Positions 62,596 to 64,000 of a stretch of 64,000 nt of DNA are shown one piece after another (positions within the stretch are counted from its first letter, which is position 1; the number at the start of each line of letters is the position of its first letter). The stretch is taken from NCBI RefSeq assembly GCF_023716565.1, contig NZ_CP071849.1, positions 558,001 to 622,000 of the forward strand. The letters are read 5' to 3'. The notes below the pieces were generated by a model. That model was not told where the DNA came from. It was given only the letters and a program-made list of their open reading frames with translations, and did not search any database. Source of the stretch: Vibrio sp. SCSIO 43136. Its GTDB lineage: Bacteria > Pseudomonadota > Gammaproteobacteria > Enterobacterales > Vibrionaceae. The translations under genes were made by a program, and so were the position numbers.

Positions 62596-64000
62596 TCAGA
62601 ATCCTTCGGTAACTTCAAACACCATAGGCTCTTTAGTGTAAGGGTGTGCAATCTCTAATCTTTGTGCATGAAGGTGCAACCTATTGGCCTTGGTGCCATA
62701 TAGGTCGTCGCCAATAATTGGCATGTTAAGACCTTGTTGGTGGGCGCAATGAACGCGAAGCTGATGCGTCCTTCCCGTATGAGGGTGTAGGTAGAGCTTG
62801 GTGGCGTTCTCATACCGTTCAATGACTTCAAAACTGGTGTGAGCAGCTTTGCCATGCTCGTAACAAACCAGTTGTCTTGGGCGATCATCTAGATCACCAC
62901 GCAATGGTAGGTTTATCTCGCCACTCTGTTTATCTAATACTCCTTCGATGGTTGCCACATATCGCTTGCCGACTTCTCGGGTGATGAACTGCTTTTGCAA
63001 ACTTTTATTGGCTCGTCGAGTTAAAGCGAAAATCAAAATGCCTGATGTCGACATATCGAGTCTATGAATGACGAATGGTCCTTCGATATCAGGAAACATC
63101 TCACACACACGGGTATAAACAGAATCTTTGATGTGTTTTCCCGGCACGGAAAGAAATTCAGCAGGTTTGTTGACCACGACGATGGCTTCATCTTGGTACA
63201 GTACTTCTATCTCTTTTCCCTGTGCTGGATTGGTTAACAGCGGGTTCGCTTCCACATCTAAACCGACCAACATGTGACCTAAAATTGGCTCGCATTTCGC
63301 TTTACACGATGGGTAAAAACGACCGTGTTGACGTACTTCTGATTTCGGAGATACTCCCCACCAAAACTCAGCCATAGCTATCGGCGTCAAGTTGTGAAGA
63401 TATGCGTATTGAAGTAACTTAGGCGCTGCACACTCACCAGAGCCCGCTGGGATCGTCTCATCAAAAATCTCAGTCAGTGCTTTGTTCTCACCATTGGCAT
63501 TGAGAAAGGTGTAGTTAGAGAAGAGGCGGTGTTGCAGTGCATTTGAGCGTTTGGCTCTTAACTCTTGAAGTGTGCCAATCTCTTGTTGCAACAGGTTAAG
63601 CTTGCTCTCAACGCTATCGATATTATTTTTGTGGTCTCGCTTGAGATCTTTAATGCGATATTTTTCAGCGATACTTTCTTTTCCAAGCTCACTCATCACT
63701 TGTTCCAACGCATCACCTGTTAAGTTCTGCTCGGCATCCGCTCGCAACTTCTTACGACGAGCACGCCCTTCGATCATCACTTGACGAAAAGCTTCGATTT
63801 CAGCCTCACCTTGTGCCGTTTGTTCGGCCAATGTCTGTTTTAGCGCATCTATTTCTGGATTTGCTTTCAGAGTGTTGATTTGGCGGTTGATGTCATTGAT
63901 TGCATGAGTTTCGCTGCGGAAAAAACCGTCTTCATCCAGCATGTCGTAAACTGGTGGTACAAAACCGGGTAGATGATTGGAGTCGGCAATTTTTCCTGAA
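62596..64000 (-). CDS. RluA-family pseudouridine synthase, 5' end cut by the window edge
   Basis: At least 468 residues; the frame is open to the end of the window (HLPGFVPPVYDMLDEDGFF precedes the visible in-frame Met), so the start lies beyond 64000. A long N-terminal extension contains a charged coiled coil (about 20-110 of the visible part). The catalytic domain has VVNKPAEFLSVPG, the catalytic Asp in VIHRLDMSTSG and HPHTGRTHQLRVHCAH. It isomerises uridine to pseudouridine in rRNA or tRNA. The RNA target of these long RluA proteins with an N-terminal extension is unknown. Confidence 0.93.
   Translation of the reverse strand, partial: SGKIADSNHLPGFVPPVYDMLDEDGFFRSETHAINDINRQINTLKANPEIDALKQTLAEQTAQGEAEIEAFRQVMIEGRARRKKLRADAEQNLTGDALEQVMSELGKESIAEKYRIKDLKRDHKNNIDSVESKLNLLQQEIGTLQELRAKRSNALQHRLFSNYTFLNANGENKALTEIFDETIPAGSGECAAPKLLQYAYLHNLTPIAMAEFWWGVSPKSEVRQHGRFYPSCKAKCEPILGHMLVGLDVEANPLLTNPAQGKEIEVLYQDEAIVVVNKPAEFLSVPGKHIKDSVYTRVCEMFPDIEGPFVIHRLDMSTSGILIFALTRRANKSLQKQFITREVGKRYVATIEGVLDKQSGEINLPLRGDLDDRPRQLVCYEHGKAAHTSFEVIERYENATKLYLHPHTGRTHQLRVHCAHQQGLNMPIIGDDLYGTKANRLHLHAQRLEIAHPYTKEPMVFEVTEGF

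Overview
The window looks like a stretch of Vibrio (Vibrionaceae) genome, probably the second chromosome. The protein families, moderate GC content, tRNA cluster style and gene content (talB-tkt, gsk, fhs, folE-moeA-moeB, many GGDEF/EAL and chemoreceptor genes) all fit Vibrio. The species and the replicon are inferences. Most of the window is ordinary, densely packed chromosomal metabolism and signalling. The right edge cuts a pseudouridine synthase gene.

Layout. 0-12 kb holds a LysR regulator, a radical SAM protein, a short-chain dehydrogenase, YdcH, a YafJ-type amidotransferase, an outer-membrane barrel, a small acetyltransferase, threonine aldolase, a CRP-preceded SLC45/GPH-type sugar transporter, an EamA exporter and a dCache chemoreceptor. 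11.8-16.3 kb is the only clearly mobile or decaying region. It contains a frameshifted small membrane-protein gene with an 8 x 5 bp tandem repeat, a tRNA array (Cys-Gly-Leu, two tandem tRNA-Leu-like remnants, Cys-Gly), a RAYT-type Y1 transposase flanked by inverted GGACA-type repeats, and a complete IS3-family element with a -1 frameshift site.

16.3-19.3 kb carries dsbA behind a 99-codon exported leader-like ORF, then an orphan MEMO/AmrB protein and a diguanylate cyclase. 19.4-23.9 kb is a sucrose PTS locus (scrA, scrR, scrB) with two matching LacI-type operators. 25-30.4 kb is the non-oxidative pentose phosphate pair talB-tkt with a divergent SorC-type regulator, then a LysR regulator. 30.5-41.5 kb holds a GGDEF/EAL protein, the sseA-hypothetical-moeB-moeA operon diverging from folE, an HBM chemoreceptor, an FKBP/DsbA-like lipoprotein pair and an OmpA-like lipoprotein. 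41.5-47.7 kb has small membrane proteins, PurR-box-preceded fhs, an inverted-repeat element, gsk, creA and a dCMP-deaminase-like gene. 47.8-51 kb is a two-gene PhnD-like sensor plus HAMP-GGDEF-EAL operon. The rest holds SelO, an M14 peptidase, a glycosyltransferase/DedA-LssY pair, KefB with its ancillary oxidoreductase, MAPEG-ModF and an exported amidohydrolase.

The most interesting candidate for an undescribed system is the dsbA leader. A 99-aa ORF with an N-terminal membrane/signal segment, a CSSC motif and a C-terminal FRPPK ends inside an RNA hairpin whose other arm holds the dsbA Shine-Dalgarno sequence. This is the geometry of SecM/VemP-type or CruR (DUF2946)-type regulatory nascent chains. 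Other points of interest are the half-degenerate ModF, the tandem tRNA-Leu remnants, the pentanucleotide repeat in a broken gene and a very small ORF with a strong ribosome binding site and its own terminator.
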